Shown here one piece after another: positions 1 to 14,100 of a DNA stretch of 64,000 bases. Under the pieces are notes generated by a model, which was not told the DNA's origin, did no database searches, and saw only the letters and a program-made list of their open reading frames with translations. The position numbers were made by a program, and so were the translations under genes. The stretch covers positions 34,351,401 to 34,415,400 of the forward strand of contig NC_080716.1 of the NCBI RefSeq assembly GCF_019097595.1. The letters run 5' to 3'. Each line of letters begins with the position of its first letter. The first letter of the stretch is position 1. Origin of the DNA: Hemibagrus wyckioides. Its lineage: Eukaryota; Chordata; Actinopteri; Siluriformes; Bagridae.

Positions 1-38
1 TTCTGCTCTGTCAGTCAGTCAGTCATTAGAGGGACAGG

Positions 39-69
39 ATGGAGCTCAGTCCACTCTCTGTGATGCTCT
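39..69 (+). CDS. Receptor A exon 1: start codon and first part of signal peptide
   Basis: The ATG at 39 opens [10 protein letters not shown] and the exon ends in phase 1 before a gtgagt donor at 70. The same exon, with the same 5' UTR containing TCAGTCAG repeats, recurs at 38935 in receptor B. That repetition is the main support for the start. Only 38 bases of leader are visible. Confidence 0.8.
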
Positions 70-3000
70 GTGAGTAAATGTTCTCTTTGTGTCTTCATTA
101 GAGTGAGTGGTGGGGTATAAAGTTGTTCATCTGCAGTCTGAATGTCCTGAGTGATGATCTTATTGTGTGATTAGGACATTGTGTGTACTTCAGCATGACT
201 GCTCAGGTGTATTGTGTATTGTTGGAATCTGTACCTGATGGTCATCTTCTGCTGGTGTTTGCTGTATACAGAAAGGTTTTAACAAAACCATGTTAGCTTT
301 AACTAGACTAGAGAAAATGCGTTATAACCTACATTTCCATTTTTATTACTATTATAGTCTGTGCAGGAAAACATGTTCACTCTAATACACACTAATTCCA
401 AACTAATGACCAGACCATTTTTAAAAAATAATCACAAATCTTTATTATTTTTATGTTAAAAATAAGGGCAATAATTGTGCAGAAACAAACACTTCTCATT
501 AGTCCTGTACACACAGAGCAGTGACCATGTTAGAGGCCTGAGAAAAGACAGCAGGGAGCGGATGTGGTTTATTTTCTATTTTCATTTAGTCATGCGATTT
601 CAGCTGTGAAACAGAGGAGGAGGTGTGAAGATGGACGTGTGAAAGCAACAACTAACTTTTAAATGTTGATAACAGATAGATTTAACTCCACTGACATCAT
701 CAAACTCTTTTAAAGTCAGAAGCAGTCAGTTGGAGACAAAACAACTATTCAGAGTGATAAGATGTAAGAAGATGCCATCACTGGCCATTTTATTAGGAAC
801 GCTATACTATCACTGTTACTGGGATATAAATAAATATTCTTATTTAAAAGGTTAGGAGATTTCATACTTTTTGCTATTCATCATCATGTGAAGCAATTTT
901 TCACATAGGAAGCTACAGTGGTCGTCTATGCCAGGAATATTGTTTATACAATTAATGATAATGAATTTATAAGTTATCTTTAGAAAAATTGTAAAAAGAA
1001 CATATTGCGGTGCTCAGGTTTGCTCAGGACTACTAGTGATGCTCCCCAAAATGAGAAGAACCTAAAAACATGCAAGCTGTGCTGTGATCAACTCATATAA
1101 TCATTAAACAATCTTCAGGGTTCATTTTATTTTATTTATGGTTAATGAATCTGAAGTCTGTCCTGGGGACATTAACATGTGAAACTTTGAAGCATCTCAG
1201 TGACCTTTTAAGATGAAAATATTTGCACATTGCATGCATTTAAGTTGTTGATGTGATGCTTATTTCTGAGCCTATAACCTGCATCATGCAGTAAAAATTA
1301 AGATGCATTAGACCCATTGTCCAGTTTTCAAATTGTCAATTTGTGTGAGGCTGTGTCCAGTCTGGGCTTTGCTTCCTTTTCTTGTCTGACAGCAGTGATC
1401 TTCTGCGGTTGTGGTCTATCCAAAGTTCCATATTTTCTGCATTCTGAGATTCTTTTATTCAGTGCTCTTTTGAGGAGCAGAGGTACTAGCATGTGGTAGT
1501 GAAGCGGAAGGTTCCAGAAGGACAAAGACAGAACTTAACTTACTGCCCTGAACATGCCCCATGATACTCAACCTGAGCTCCACGAGGGTGAGGAGCGCTT
1601 GCTGCCACCTGATTGATTGATAGTGTTAGAGGCCTGCGGTGGGCCGTCAGGGTCAGCGAGGCCTTCTCTACTGGCCTAAACAGCAGTGATCTGAATCACT
1701 GACTTGCATTTTAATATATTTAATATATTTTTCCATGAATGTGTATTAAATTATTCCCGATATTCTATTCTCTACATTTCATAGCTTTTCTCTCGTTGTG
1801 CTGCTCCCAGTAGTGTATATTTATGATAAGAGTATTTATCCGATCATATTTCAGCCAGTGGCTGACATCATGTGTTGCCAGAGTGAAAGAAATCTGCCTT
1901 AAGGCCTTCAGAATCAATAGTGCAGGCGCCCGGAGCTTAAAATAAGTGGCAATGAAATTGTTACATTAACCAATAAGATTTCGAGTTGGCGTCACTGGGG
2001 CCATCTAGCAGGCATACGATTACGTCAGCAATTTCCCGTCCTTTGATTGGATAACTGGAGTAGTCAGAGGCAGTGAACCGCACAAACTAAATAAAGTATA
2101 TATATTTTAACTCACAATGGCTGACAGAGGAGAAGAAATTGATTTGGTCACAGACATCCTTACAAATGCATTTTCAAGGTAGACTGTAATAAAATGGACT
2201 ATTCCTTGTGAGGTGTGAAATACTGTAGCCTAATTTCTTTTTTACTTTGCTATTTAATGATTGAATAGTATCTATTGTCGTAGCGTCATAATGATGGTAT
2301 AGAGGTGGATTAATTCAGGAAGGACACCAGTGAAGGCCTAGGTGTGAAATGCATGGCCCACCACTGGAGGCCTGAGAGGGCAGAGAGCAGGTCACTGGTG
2401 CAAATTCACCTGTGAAGAAGGGTGTCTGGGGGGTGAGGGAGGTGAAGTGTGAAGATGTACGTGTGAAAGCAGTCATTAACTTTTAACTTCTGATAATGTG
2501 CTTAAATTTAACTCCACTGACATCACTGAAATCTTTAAAGACACACTGAAAATCACCATTTACAGTCACAGACACAGCAGAGTCAGCTGGAGACAAACCA
2601 GTTATTTAGTGTGATAATATTTCTGATCATACCCTCACTGGCCACTTTATTAGGGTTATTATTATCTATTATCCTATTACTGGAACACTATACCATTATC
2701 ATTACTGGTTATATTATATATGGGCAATAAGGATACTATGATACTATTACAAAAGAATACACAATATGAATAATAATTCTTATTTAAAAATTCAGGTTTC
2801 GTCATTTTTGCTATTCATCATCCTCAGAAACTTTTTCCTGGTCAGAAGCTGCAGTGCTCGCCTATAGAATGAATTTAAGTTGGGAATGCTGGTGCAGCAG
2901 GTTGTGTTATCTCTAAAAAGAAAGTGTAAAAAGAATATATTGTGGTGCTCAGGTTTGCTCTGGACCACTAGTGATGTTCCTCACATGAGAAGAAGGTGCT

Positions 3001-6000
3001 GTGCTGTGATCAACTTCAGGAAACATTTTATACTGGTTAAGGTAACATTTTTGTTATGGTCTGTACTGTGAAGCATCTCAGTGTAATAAGTTCATTCTAA
3101 TACACACTAACGTCAAACTATTGTCTAGTCTTATTCACTTATTTGGGTCAAATTTATCAAAGAATTATTCAAAAATTAACACTTCTCATTAGCCTTTTAC
3201 ACTGACACACACAGGGCAGTGACAGTTGTGGTTTAGCTTCTTTTTCTCTGTTCAGCAGTGAAGAAGGGGAGGAGGTGTGAAGCTGGATGTGTTAAAGCAA
3301 TAACTGACTTTTCAAGATGAAAATATTTGCATGTTGCATGCATTCAATATGTTTATGACATCTTGTCCAGTTCTTCTTCTTTCGGCTTTTCCCTTCAGGG
3401 GTCGCCACAGCGAATCATCTCTCTCCACCTATCCCTATCTTCTGCATCCTCAACACTTGCACCCACTAGCTTTATATCCTCGTTTATTACATCCATATAC
3501 CTCCTCTTTGAATTCCTCTTTGCCTCCTGCTTGGCACTAGCAATTCCACTGCTGCCTCTCCTAGACACTTCCAGACCTCCACCTGGATGTCGTCAGGACC
3601 AACTGCCTTTCCACTTTTTATCCTCTTCAAAGCCTTCCTGACTTCATCCTTTCTAATCTTATCTACTTTCTGTTCCACAGAGTTCACCCCTTCTACTCTT
3701 TTTTTCAATCTCATTTTACTCGTTCATCAGCTCTTAATGTACTCCTTCCATCTCCTCTGTACACTCTCCTCACTTATGAGCACCTTTCCATCTCTATCCT
3801 TAATAACTCTAACTTGCTGCACATCCTTCCCATCTCGATCCCTCTGCCTAGCTAACCTGTACAAGTCCTTCTCTCCTTCTCTAGTGTCTAACCTAGTGTA
3901 CAACTCATCATACGCCTTCTGCTTGGCCTTAGACACCTCCCTCTTCACTCTGCGCTGTAACTTCTTGTATACCTGTCTATTCTCTTCCTCTGAATACTAT
4001 CCTGAACTTCCTCATTCCACCACCAAGTCTCCTTATCTTCTTTCCTCCTTCCAGATGACACACCCAGCATCTTTCTTCCTGTCTCCCTGATCACTTCTGT
4101 AGTTTCCCAGTCATCTGGCAGCACTACCTGACCACCCAGAGCCTGCCTCAACTTCTGTCTAAATTCCTCACAACATTCCTCCTTTTTCAGCTTCCACCAC
4201 TTGGTTTTCTTCTCTATCTCTATCTTTGACCTCTTCTTCTTACAGACCATCAAAGTCATCCTACACACCACCATCCTATGCTGTCTGGCTACACTCTCTC
4301 CCACTACCACTTTACAGTCACTAATCTCTTTCAGATTGCCTCTTCTACACAGTTGTTTATGACAAATTCTGAGGCTGCCACCTGCATCATGCAGTAAAAA
4401 TCAAGATGCATTAGACTAGATGTCCAGTATTCAAATGGTCAGTTTGGGTGAGCCTGTGTCCACTTTGGGCTTGGATTCCTTTTCCTGTCTGACAGGAGTG
4501 ATCTTCTGCTGTTGTAGTCAAATCGCCTCAAAGTTCCATGTTTTGTGCATTCTGAGATTCTTCTTAAAGAGGCTGTATGACATATGCTGCATTCAGGAGG
4601 CTGGGTGGAAGGCAAAAAAAGTGGTCTTTTATTCAGTGCACTTTTGGGTAAAGGGCAGCGGAGGGATAGAAGGCACATTGAGGAGCAGAGGTGCTAGCAT
4701 GCAGGCAAAAATAGAACTTGACCGCCCGAGCATGATAAGCCCCATGATATTCTCACTGTAGCTCCAACAGGAGAAGAAGCTCTTGCTGCCTGACTGGCTG
4801 CCTGTTTGGCTCTCTTCTGCCACCCTGTCCTGCAGCCTCGCTAACTCCTGCTTTCCTCAGTGAGGCTGTTGAAATTGTTCTGTTCTTTCAGCACTCATGC
4901 AGTAGAGAGGAGCATTTTTCTGCTGCTTGTGGGCAGCGGTGTGGGCACGGCCTTCACTATATAGAAAGGTTTAAACAAAACCATGTGAACATTAACTAAA
5001 AATTCAGAGAAAATGTCTTATAACCTACATTTCCATTTTTGTTACTATTATGGTCTGTACAGAGATGTTCACTATAATACACCTTAATACTAAACTAATG
5101 CACAGAACATTTTTTAAAAAAATGAATCACAAGCCATGAATTACAAATGATCAGTAATTATTATTTCCATGTGAAAAATAAGAACAATATTTTTATGCAG
5201 AAACAAGCACTTCTCATTAGTCCTGTACACACAGTACACACAGTGATAGTGTTAGAGGTTGTGTTAAAAAGAAATTGTAAAAAGAATATATTGGGGTGAT
5301 CAGGTTTGCTCTGGAACACTAGTGATGTTCCTCACATGAGAAGATAGCACTGTTCTGTGATCCACTTCAGGAAACTTTTAATGCTGGTTATGGTTGCAGG
5401 AACTCTAGAGCTTATACTGGAGAATATACTTTATAACCTACAGTAATATGTTTGTCACTATTATGGTCTGTACTGTGAAGCACCTCAGTGTGATAATGTC
5501 CTTCTAATACACACTGTTGTTTAGTTTTATTCACTTATTTGGGTCAAATTTATCAAAGAATTCTGCAGAATAAACACTTCTAATTAGCCTTTTATACTGA
5601 CACACACAGGGCAGTGACAGCTTTAGAGGCCAGAGATTGGCGGTTGTGGTTTAGCTTCTTTTTTGATCTGTTCAACAGTAAAGAAGGGAGGAGGTGTGAA
5701 GCTGGATGTGTTAAAACAATAACTGACTTCTCAAGCTGAAAATATTTGCTTGTTGCATGCATAAATATTGTTGATGACAAATTCTGAGTCTATCACCTGC
5801 ATCATGCAGTAAAATTCAAGATGCATTAGACCAGATGTCCAGGTTTTAAAAGGACGGTTTGGGCAAGTCTTCTTTAGGCTTGTATTCCTTTTCTTGTCTG
5901 ACAGGAGTGATCTTCTGCTGTTGTGGTCTATCTGCCTCAAAGTTCCAAGTTTTGAGCAATCTGAGATTCTGCTTAAAGACTGGCTGTTTGAGATATGCTG

Positions 6001-7762
6001 CATTCAGGAGGCTGGGTGGAGTGAAAAAAAGTCTTCTTTTATTCAGTGCAGGGTAAAGGACAGTGGAGGGATGGAAGGTTAATGGAGGCGCAGAGGTGCT
6101 AGCATGCAGTGGTGAAACATGCTAAATGTGCAGAAGTTCCAAACATGCTGAGCCCCATGATATTCACCCGGAAGCTCAAGGAGGGTGAGGAGCTCTTGCC
6201 ACTGCCTGATTGGCTCTCTCCTTACGCCCTGTCCTGCAGCCTCACTAACTAATTCACACTAATTCACACTAATACCAAACTATTGTCTAGTTTTATTTAC
6301 TAATTTGAGGCAAATTTATCAAAGAATTATGCAGAAATAAACACTTCTCATTAACCTTATACTCTGACACACACAGGGCAGTGACAGTTTTAGAGGCCTG
6401 AGGACAGAAACAAGTTGGCAGTTGTGGTCTAGCTTCTTTTTTCTCTGTTCAGCAGTGAGGAAGGGGAGGAGGTGTGAAGCTGCATGTGTTAAAGCACTAA
6501 CTGACTTTTCAAGATGAAAATATTTGCATGTTGCATGCATTCAAGATTTTTATGATAAATTCGGAGCCTACCACCTGCATCATGCAGTAAAAATCCAGAT
6601 GCATTAGACCAGATGTCGAGTTTTCAAATTGTCAGTTTGGGTGAGTCTGTGTCCACTCTGGGCTTGGATTCCTTTCCTTGTCTGACAGGATCCTTGGTGG
6701 AGATCATCAAGAGCACCAATTTGAGAGCGTCCTGAGCAGCTGCATCACTGCCTGGTTTGGGAACTGCATCGTCTTGGATCGCAAGACCCTTCAGCAGATA
6801 GTGAGGACAGCTGAAAAGATAATAAGAGTTTCTCTTCCCTCTATCACAGACATTTACACTGCACGCTGCATCTGCAAAGCTAACAGCATTGTGGCTGACC
6901 CCACACACCCCTCACACACACTCTTACACACCCCACACACCCCTCACACACACTCTTACACACCCCACACTCCCCTCACACACACTCTTACACACCCCTC
7001 ACACACACTCTTCACCCTCCTGCCATCTGGAAAGAGGTACCGGACCATTCGGACCCTCACAACCAGACTGTGTAACAGTTTCTTTCCTCAAGCCATCAGG
7101 GTCCTCAACACCCAGGACTGAACTGTTCTACACTCTCACACACACAAACCCAGGACTGAACTGTTCTACACTCTCACACACACAAACCCAGGACTGAACT
7201 GTTCTACACTCTCTCACACACACAAACCCAGGACTGAACTGTTCTACACTCTCACACACACACACCCAGGACTGAACTGTTCTACACTCTCACACACACA
7301 AACCCAGGACTGAACTGTTCTACACTCTCTCACACACACACACTTAGGACTGAACTGTTCTACACTCTCTCACACACACACACTCAGGACTGAACTGTTC
7401 TACACTCTCTCTCACACACACACTTAGGACTGAACTGTTCTACACTCTCTCACACACACACACTCAGGACTGAACTGTTCTACACTCTCTCACACACACA
7501 CACTTAGGACTGAACTGTTCTACACTCTCTCACACACACACTCAGGACTGAACTGTTCTACACTCTCTCACACACACACACTCAGGACTGAACTGTTCTA
7601 CACTCTCTCACACACACACACTCAGGACTGAACTGTTCTACACTCTCTCACTCACACACACACTCAGGACTGAACTGTTCTACACTCTCTCACACACACA
7701 CCCAGGACTGAACTGTTCTACACTCTCTCACACACACACACTTAGGACTGAGCTGTTCTACA

Positions 7763-7795
<33 letters not shown>

Positions 7796-7952
7796 AGGAC
7801 TGAACTGTTCTACACTCTCTCACACACACACACTTAGGACTGAACTGTTCTACACTCTCACACACACACACACACACACACTTAGGACTGAACTGTTCTA
7901 CACTCTCACACACACACACAGACACACACTTAGGACTGAACTGTTCTACACT

Positions 7953-7987
<35 letters not shown>

Positions 7988-8006
7988 AGGACTGAACTGT
8001 TCTACA

Positions 8007-8037
<31 letters not shown>

Positions 8038-8056
8038 AGGACTGAACTGTTCTATA

Positions 8057-8089
<33 letters not shown>

Positions 8090-8234
8090 TCAGGACTGAA
8101 CTGTTCTACACTCTCACACACACACACACACACTTAGGACTGAACTGTTCTACACTCTCTCACACACACACACTTAGGACTGAACTGTTCTACACTCTCT
8201 CACACACACACACCCAGGACTGAACTGTTCTACA

Positions 8235-8270
<36 letters not shown>

Positions 8271-8288
8271 GGACTGAACTGTTCTACA

Positions 8289-8329
<41 letters not shown>

Positions 8330-8439
8330 AGGACTGAACTGTATACAACTCTCTGTCTCTCACACACATCACTCTCTTTCTTGACTGTGTGGATGCACAC
8401 ACACACACACACACACTCAGGACTGAACTGTTCTACACA

Positions 8440-8483
<44 letters not shown>

Positions 8484-10657
8484 ATTTATATTGTTCATTA
8501 CTTATTGCACTACCTCCACCTGTCATCTGCTGCTATAGTTGTATTTATGTTTATTTCTATTTGCTGTTGTATTTTTGCACAATATTTTTTTTTACATCAT
8601 TTCATTTTATCTTATTTTATTTCACTTACATTCCATTACACATGTTCTTTTCTTTCTTTTCGGCACGAAGTGTCCTGTGTTCTTTTGTGTTGTCTTTCTT
8701 GTATTTATTGTCTTTTGCACTGTCTTGTCTATGCTCTGTTTGCACCTAGCTGCACACTGTGCACTTTACGTGGCTAAGACAAACTTCTGTCCTAGCTCTG
8801 TGGTGTTTGTTGTTTTGTGTTGAACTTGTTGTTGTATGTTTATGTAGCACCAGGTCCTGGAGAAATGTTGTTTCATTTCACTATGTACTGCGTCAGCTAT
8901 ATGTGCTTGAAATAACAATAAAGCTTCTTGAATCTTGAATCTTGAGGAGTGATCTTCTGCTGTTGTGGTCTATCTGACTCAAAGTTCCATGTTTTGTACA
9001 TTCTGAGATTCTGCTTAAAGAGTGGCTGTTTGAGATATGCTGCATGCAGGAGGCTGGGTGGAGTGCAAAAACAATGTTTTTTTATTCAGTGCACTTTTGG
9101 CCTAAGGGTAGTGGAGTGAACTGCACCTGCTCCATGATACTCTCACTGAATCTCCAGGAGGCAGAGGAGCTCTTGCCCCTGCCTGTTTGTCTCTCTTCTG
9201 CTGCCCCGCCATGCAGCCTCACTAACTCTTTAATACCAAACTAATGCACAGCACATTTTCAAAAAAATAATCACAAATCCTGATTTACTAAACATGACTA
9301 GTTATTATCTCCATGTTAAAAATAAGGGCAATAATTGTGCAGAAACAAACACTTCTCATTAGTCCTGTCCACAGACAGAGCAGTGACACTCTTAGGGGCC
9401 TGAGAGCAGAGAGAAGTTTGAGGATGTGGTTTATTTTCTATTTTAATGCAGTGGTGCAAATTCAGCTGTGAAGAAACAGAGGAGGTGTGAAGATGGACGT
9501 GTGAAAGCAATCAATAACTTTTAACTTTTTAACTGTTGATAATGTGGATAAATTTAATACCACTGACATAACTGACAATCCTTTAAAGTCATAACTTGTA
9601 TATATAGGCATTGAGGATAAAATACACCATATGAATTATTATTCACCCATTCAGTTTACTGGTTCTTCCCTCTCGAGGACCATGTGGAGGATCATGTGGA
9701 AATCCAGTGGAGGCTTGTGGTGCATTCCCATAAGTGCCAAAGATAAGGAGGCACTGTGTGAAATATATGGGACTATGAGCTGCAGAGTGCTGACCCTGAT
9801 GGACTGTTTATTATCGCCAGAGACTTCATATATTTCTCTTCTAATGAATGAGTATCATAAACCTAACCTAAACCTAACCATAAACTGAAGCCTAACCCCA
9901 CACTGTCTATCTCTGTATGGAGGGGAACCACTGGTCAATTTCTCCCACTACGGAGTCTTTTGGTGATCCAGAACTCACCTGTAAGTGAGAAAGGAAAAGG
10001 GGTCTGATATTATAAGCTAGAAGGTCAGTGATGAGTTGGGTCACTGTCCTCATTCACTGTTTTACCCAGGTGTATATTTGGTGCTGATATCCAGGTAGAA
10101 ATGTCATCTGTCATTAGCTCCAACCTCACTTTCAAGTAAAGTTTCTAAGATGAATTAGGTGAATTAGGATTCCTTCAGTCCATTCTTCCCTCAGTGTCCA
10201 TAACTCAAAGTTCTGTTGTCCACAGTTTACTCTTCATGTTGTCTGGTGTCCAACATACCTCCAGACCATCCCTAAAACAAGATTCTTAACCTAAAACAAC
10301 CTATAAATTGGTCCTCTGTCCTAATGGACTCTTTTAATTCTCTCTCTTTGTGATGTTACTGACTTTAGTTATTATAATGGACTTTCCATAACCAGCCGCA
10401 AAATATCACCTACAGTGCAAAAACTGCAATAAGCCAATGGATAAAAATGACATTTTCACTAAACCTTTAAAACATAACTACATATGTTACTAATCCTCTG
10501 TATGACCCAGTGGTCAATAATTTTGTAGCAGCAATTTTATGATTCATCATTAATCAGCATCAAACACTCAAACACACTTTTTCATATATCTGAACAAGCA
10601 GACTAATATTCCAAAATACAACAAAGCAAAACAAAGAAAATGGAAAATGATAATTAA

Positions 10658-10712
<55 letters not shown>

Positions 10713-11073
10713 ATAGGGCTGATTGTCTGAAGTTTCGTATTAAAAATGAAATTTAAGTGCACATGAATTAAGACTTATAATTAAAAAAAAAAATACTAAA
10801 ACATTATTTGGCAATTATGCAAATTTAGTTAGCACATAAAAAAATTAATGAATAGAATTTTAATTGGCCCTAAAATAATAAAATAATGCTGGTTTTATTT
10901 GTACTGATCAAGTGAATCTTAATCCACTGACTACAAGATGCATTATATTTAAGAAAGGCACCTGAGCTAGCCTCTATTTGTCTCCACATTCACACACATC
11001 TTCTAAAAAGAAAAAGAACAGCACCGTCTGCTGGGTCTCCTGTAGCATCACAGATCAGGAAATACAGAAGTCG

Positions 11074-11107
<34 letters not shown>

Positions 11108-11140
11108 ATACACACACACACACATCCACACACACACACA

Positions 11141-11183
<43 letters not shown>

Positions 11184-14100
11184 ATACACACACACACACA
11201 CACACACAAACACACATACACACACACACACACATACACACACACACACACACACACAAACACACATACACACACACACATACATCCACACACACACACA
11301 CACACACACACTCTCATATACAAGCCAGAAACACTCTGGCCATTCTACTCAGACCTCTCTCAGCAGGGCATTTATCTTTTCTGCATTAGTTCATTAATTT
11401 TCTGTAATTAATGAACTAATGCATAACTATTATTTTTAACTTATTTTAAAATAATCACTAATCATTTTATTATTTACTAATTATCAATAATTATTATTTT
11501 CATATTAAATATAAGTGCAATAATTGTTTCTGGGAGCCGTTCTCTGGTGCAAATTCAGCTGTGAAGAAGCGAGGTGTGAAGATGGTGTGAAGAACTTCTA
11601 TCTTTACTGGTCACTTTATTAGGAACACTTTACTGGAACACTATACTCTTACTATTACTGGGTATATTATACTATGACTATACTGTTATTGTACATTCTA
11701 CCACATCCCAAAGGTTGTGATCAGATTCAGATCTGGTGACTGTGGAGGCCACTGAAATACACTGAACTCATTGTTTTCTTCATGGCATGAGTTTGCAAGG
11801 ACTTTGTGCTTTGTTATATGGTGCAGTATAACGCTGGAGTTAGCTGTAAATTTTGTTCATAAATGGATCAAACTTCAAACAATGTCTGACTGGTATTAAG
11901 GGATGAAAAGTGTATCAAGAAAACATTCCTAGACCGCCACGAGCAGCCTGAACTGTTCACATGCAGGTTGGTGTCATGGATTCATGCTGTAGACACTAAA
12001 TCCTGATCATCTACATCATGGTACAGAAATCATGATTCATCAGACCAGACATTCTGTTTCTAATCTTCAATTCTACAATTTCCATCAGCCACTTAGACAA
12101 GCTCATACTGAACCATTACTATCACAGTGCAGGTGTAAGATAAATAGATTAGCCTGTAATTAACTGAGCGCTTAAGTACAGAAATGATGATATTAGTTAG
12201 AATTGCAGAATTTTCTCCTTCATGGTCCTGACTTTAGGTGGACAGGAGATAAACAGTAAAGTGGAACCACTAAATGAGAAAATGGACCAGAATCTCTTAC
12301 TCCAGCAAGAGAGTACAGACCTTTAATAACATCCAACTTATTAACATATTTATGTCATGTTCTGTTTCTGTTTCCTTTTTAGTGCTGATTTCACTTATAC
12401 CAGTGGCCCAGGCTCAAGGTGATTTATATATAGTTTATCCTTTATATTGTCTGGAGATTTGCAGTTAAGTTTGTAAATGCAGTTTATAAATGCAGTAAAT
12501 TGTTTTATTGTCAAAAGATTTTATGCTGCTTAAATGTTAAATATAAAACAGCCCAAGTAGTACTAAATAAAATGCTCCATGATGCCCCTGATTTCTTAAT
12601 ATTAAGCAGGTTACACATATCAGTATCAACAAGTAACAAAAACATGTACTCATACTCACTCTAAACATGATATTAGTAGTGTAGACTTGGGAATGACTTT
12701 ATGTAAGGTTTATTAACAACAGAATGTTTTATAGGGAGTCCTAAAGCTGTGGTGTCCATAAAGCCTGATACACATGTGTTCATTGGAGAGATTGTTACTG
12801 TCAGATGTGACATACAGGGAGGAGGAGACACTCAGGGGACTTACAGCTGGAAGCTAATTAATAGTGAAAATGGAAGAGAGAGATTCTCCACAGACAACAC
12901 AAAGCAGGTCGTCAAAATCCAGTCTGTTAAAGACAGTGGTACCTACACCTGCAGTATAAAGGGGAGAGACTCTCAGAGCTCAGAGATCAGTGATGCTGTT
13001 ACACTGACTGTATCAGGTGAGTGTGTGTGTTTTTATTTCTTATTTAATATGTTAACATTATTTATTAGGATTCAGATTTTCCTAGAAGACATTGAAATTA
13101 TAAGGTTTTATCTGAAAATTCAGTACTTTTGAGAGTTTTTGATGATCAGCATCATCCACATCAGTCTCTGTCTCATCACCTGAGGTAGAAATCCCTCACA
13201 GCATTTAAATACATGCCTCATTATCTTCTCTTCACTTGACTGATGTCTGTTTACACAAACACCACTGTGGAAATGATCCCTGATTCACTTCTGTTCTGTT
13301 GGCTATATTTCTATTAATGTATTTGAATTAAGTCATTTAAATATTAAATAACTTGTAAAATTTTATAAAATGTATAAGCACTCCACCCTGTTTTAATGAT
13401 GATGTGATGCACAGGAGCATCCAGTTGTAGAAATTTCTAATGAATTTTTCTAGTCTGCTTCATATACATTCATTAACTAGCATAATAATAGAATTACTTA
13501 CATTTTTTTAAAAAAAGCCAAAAGTCAGATAGAATAAACTTTCAAATATCTGAACTGTCATGTGAAGTGATCCTCTAAATGGAGATGAATAACAAACTCT
13601 CAACTGTGTGTCTCTTCTGTGTCTTTAAGGAGAATGAAAAAGTCCTCTGTCATGGTTTTACTATATGAATAATATTTTTGATCATTTGAATCATTTTAGG
13701 GAATTGCAGATATGTTCAGATGGTGGTGAGAATACATAAAATAAAATCTAAAAAACACAAAACACTTCAATTCAATCATGAACTTTGTTCCATAGAAAAT
13801 ATACTGAATACCAGCCGTGTAAGAAAACATCCAACTGTAACATCTGGTATCAAATGTTAAATATAAATGTTTGTTGTAGACACAAAGCATCTGTTAGACA
13901 CAGTGAATCTACTGCTTATGTTGTAAAGTGAAAAGCAGCTCTGACTCCTTCATCATTTCATACCAACAGCAAAACCCAAAGCGACTGTGAGAGTGAATCC
14001 TCAGAGCTCCGTCTACACTGGAGACACCGTCACTCTGAGCTGTGAGCTGCAGCAGGGGACTGGATGGGGGTTTCACTGGTACAAAAATAATCAGTTACAG

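Larger units (their letters stand above)
6555..9180 (-). mobile_element. Degenerate Tc1-like relic, copy 4, split by a LINE
   Basis: The left part (6555-6689) ends at ctgtctgacagga and the right part resumes at 8945 with ggagtgatcttctgctg. In copies 2 and 3 these are continuous (gacaggagtgatc), so the LINE at 6690-8944 inserted exactly here. Confidence 0.6.

Noticed and set aside
3587..4090. 167-codon plus-strand Ser-Leu-rich ORF
   Set aside because: Antisense of RTE LINE coding text; the minus-strand frames carry recognisable LINE motifs.
7794..8526. Cys-Val and Thr-His-rich ORFs in the CA repeats
   Set aside because: They are translations of CA/TG microsatellite with no start context, splice sites or family similarity.
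9863..9887. Interstitial telomere from cctaacctaaacctaacca
   Set aside because: Units are irregular (CCTAA/CCTAAA) and too few to call a telomeric relic.
10978..11397. 139-codon Thr-His ORF and its minus-strand partners
   Set aside because: Pure microsatellite artefacts; open because CA repeats contain no stops.
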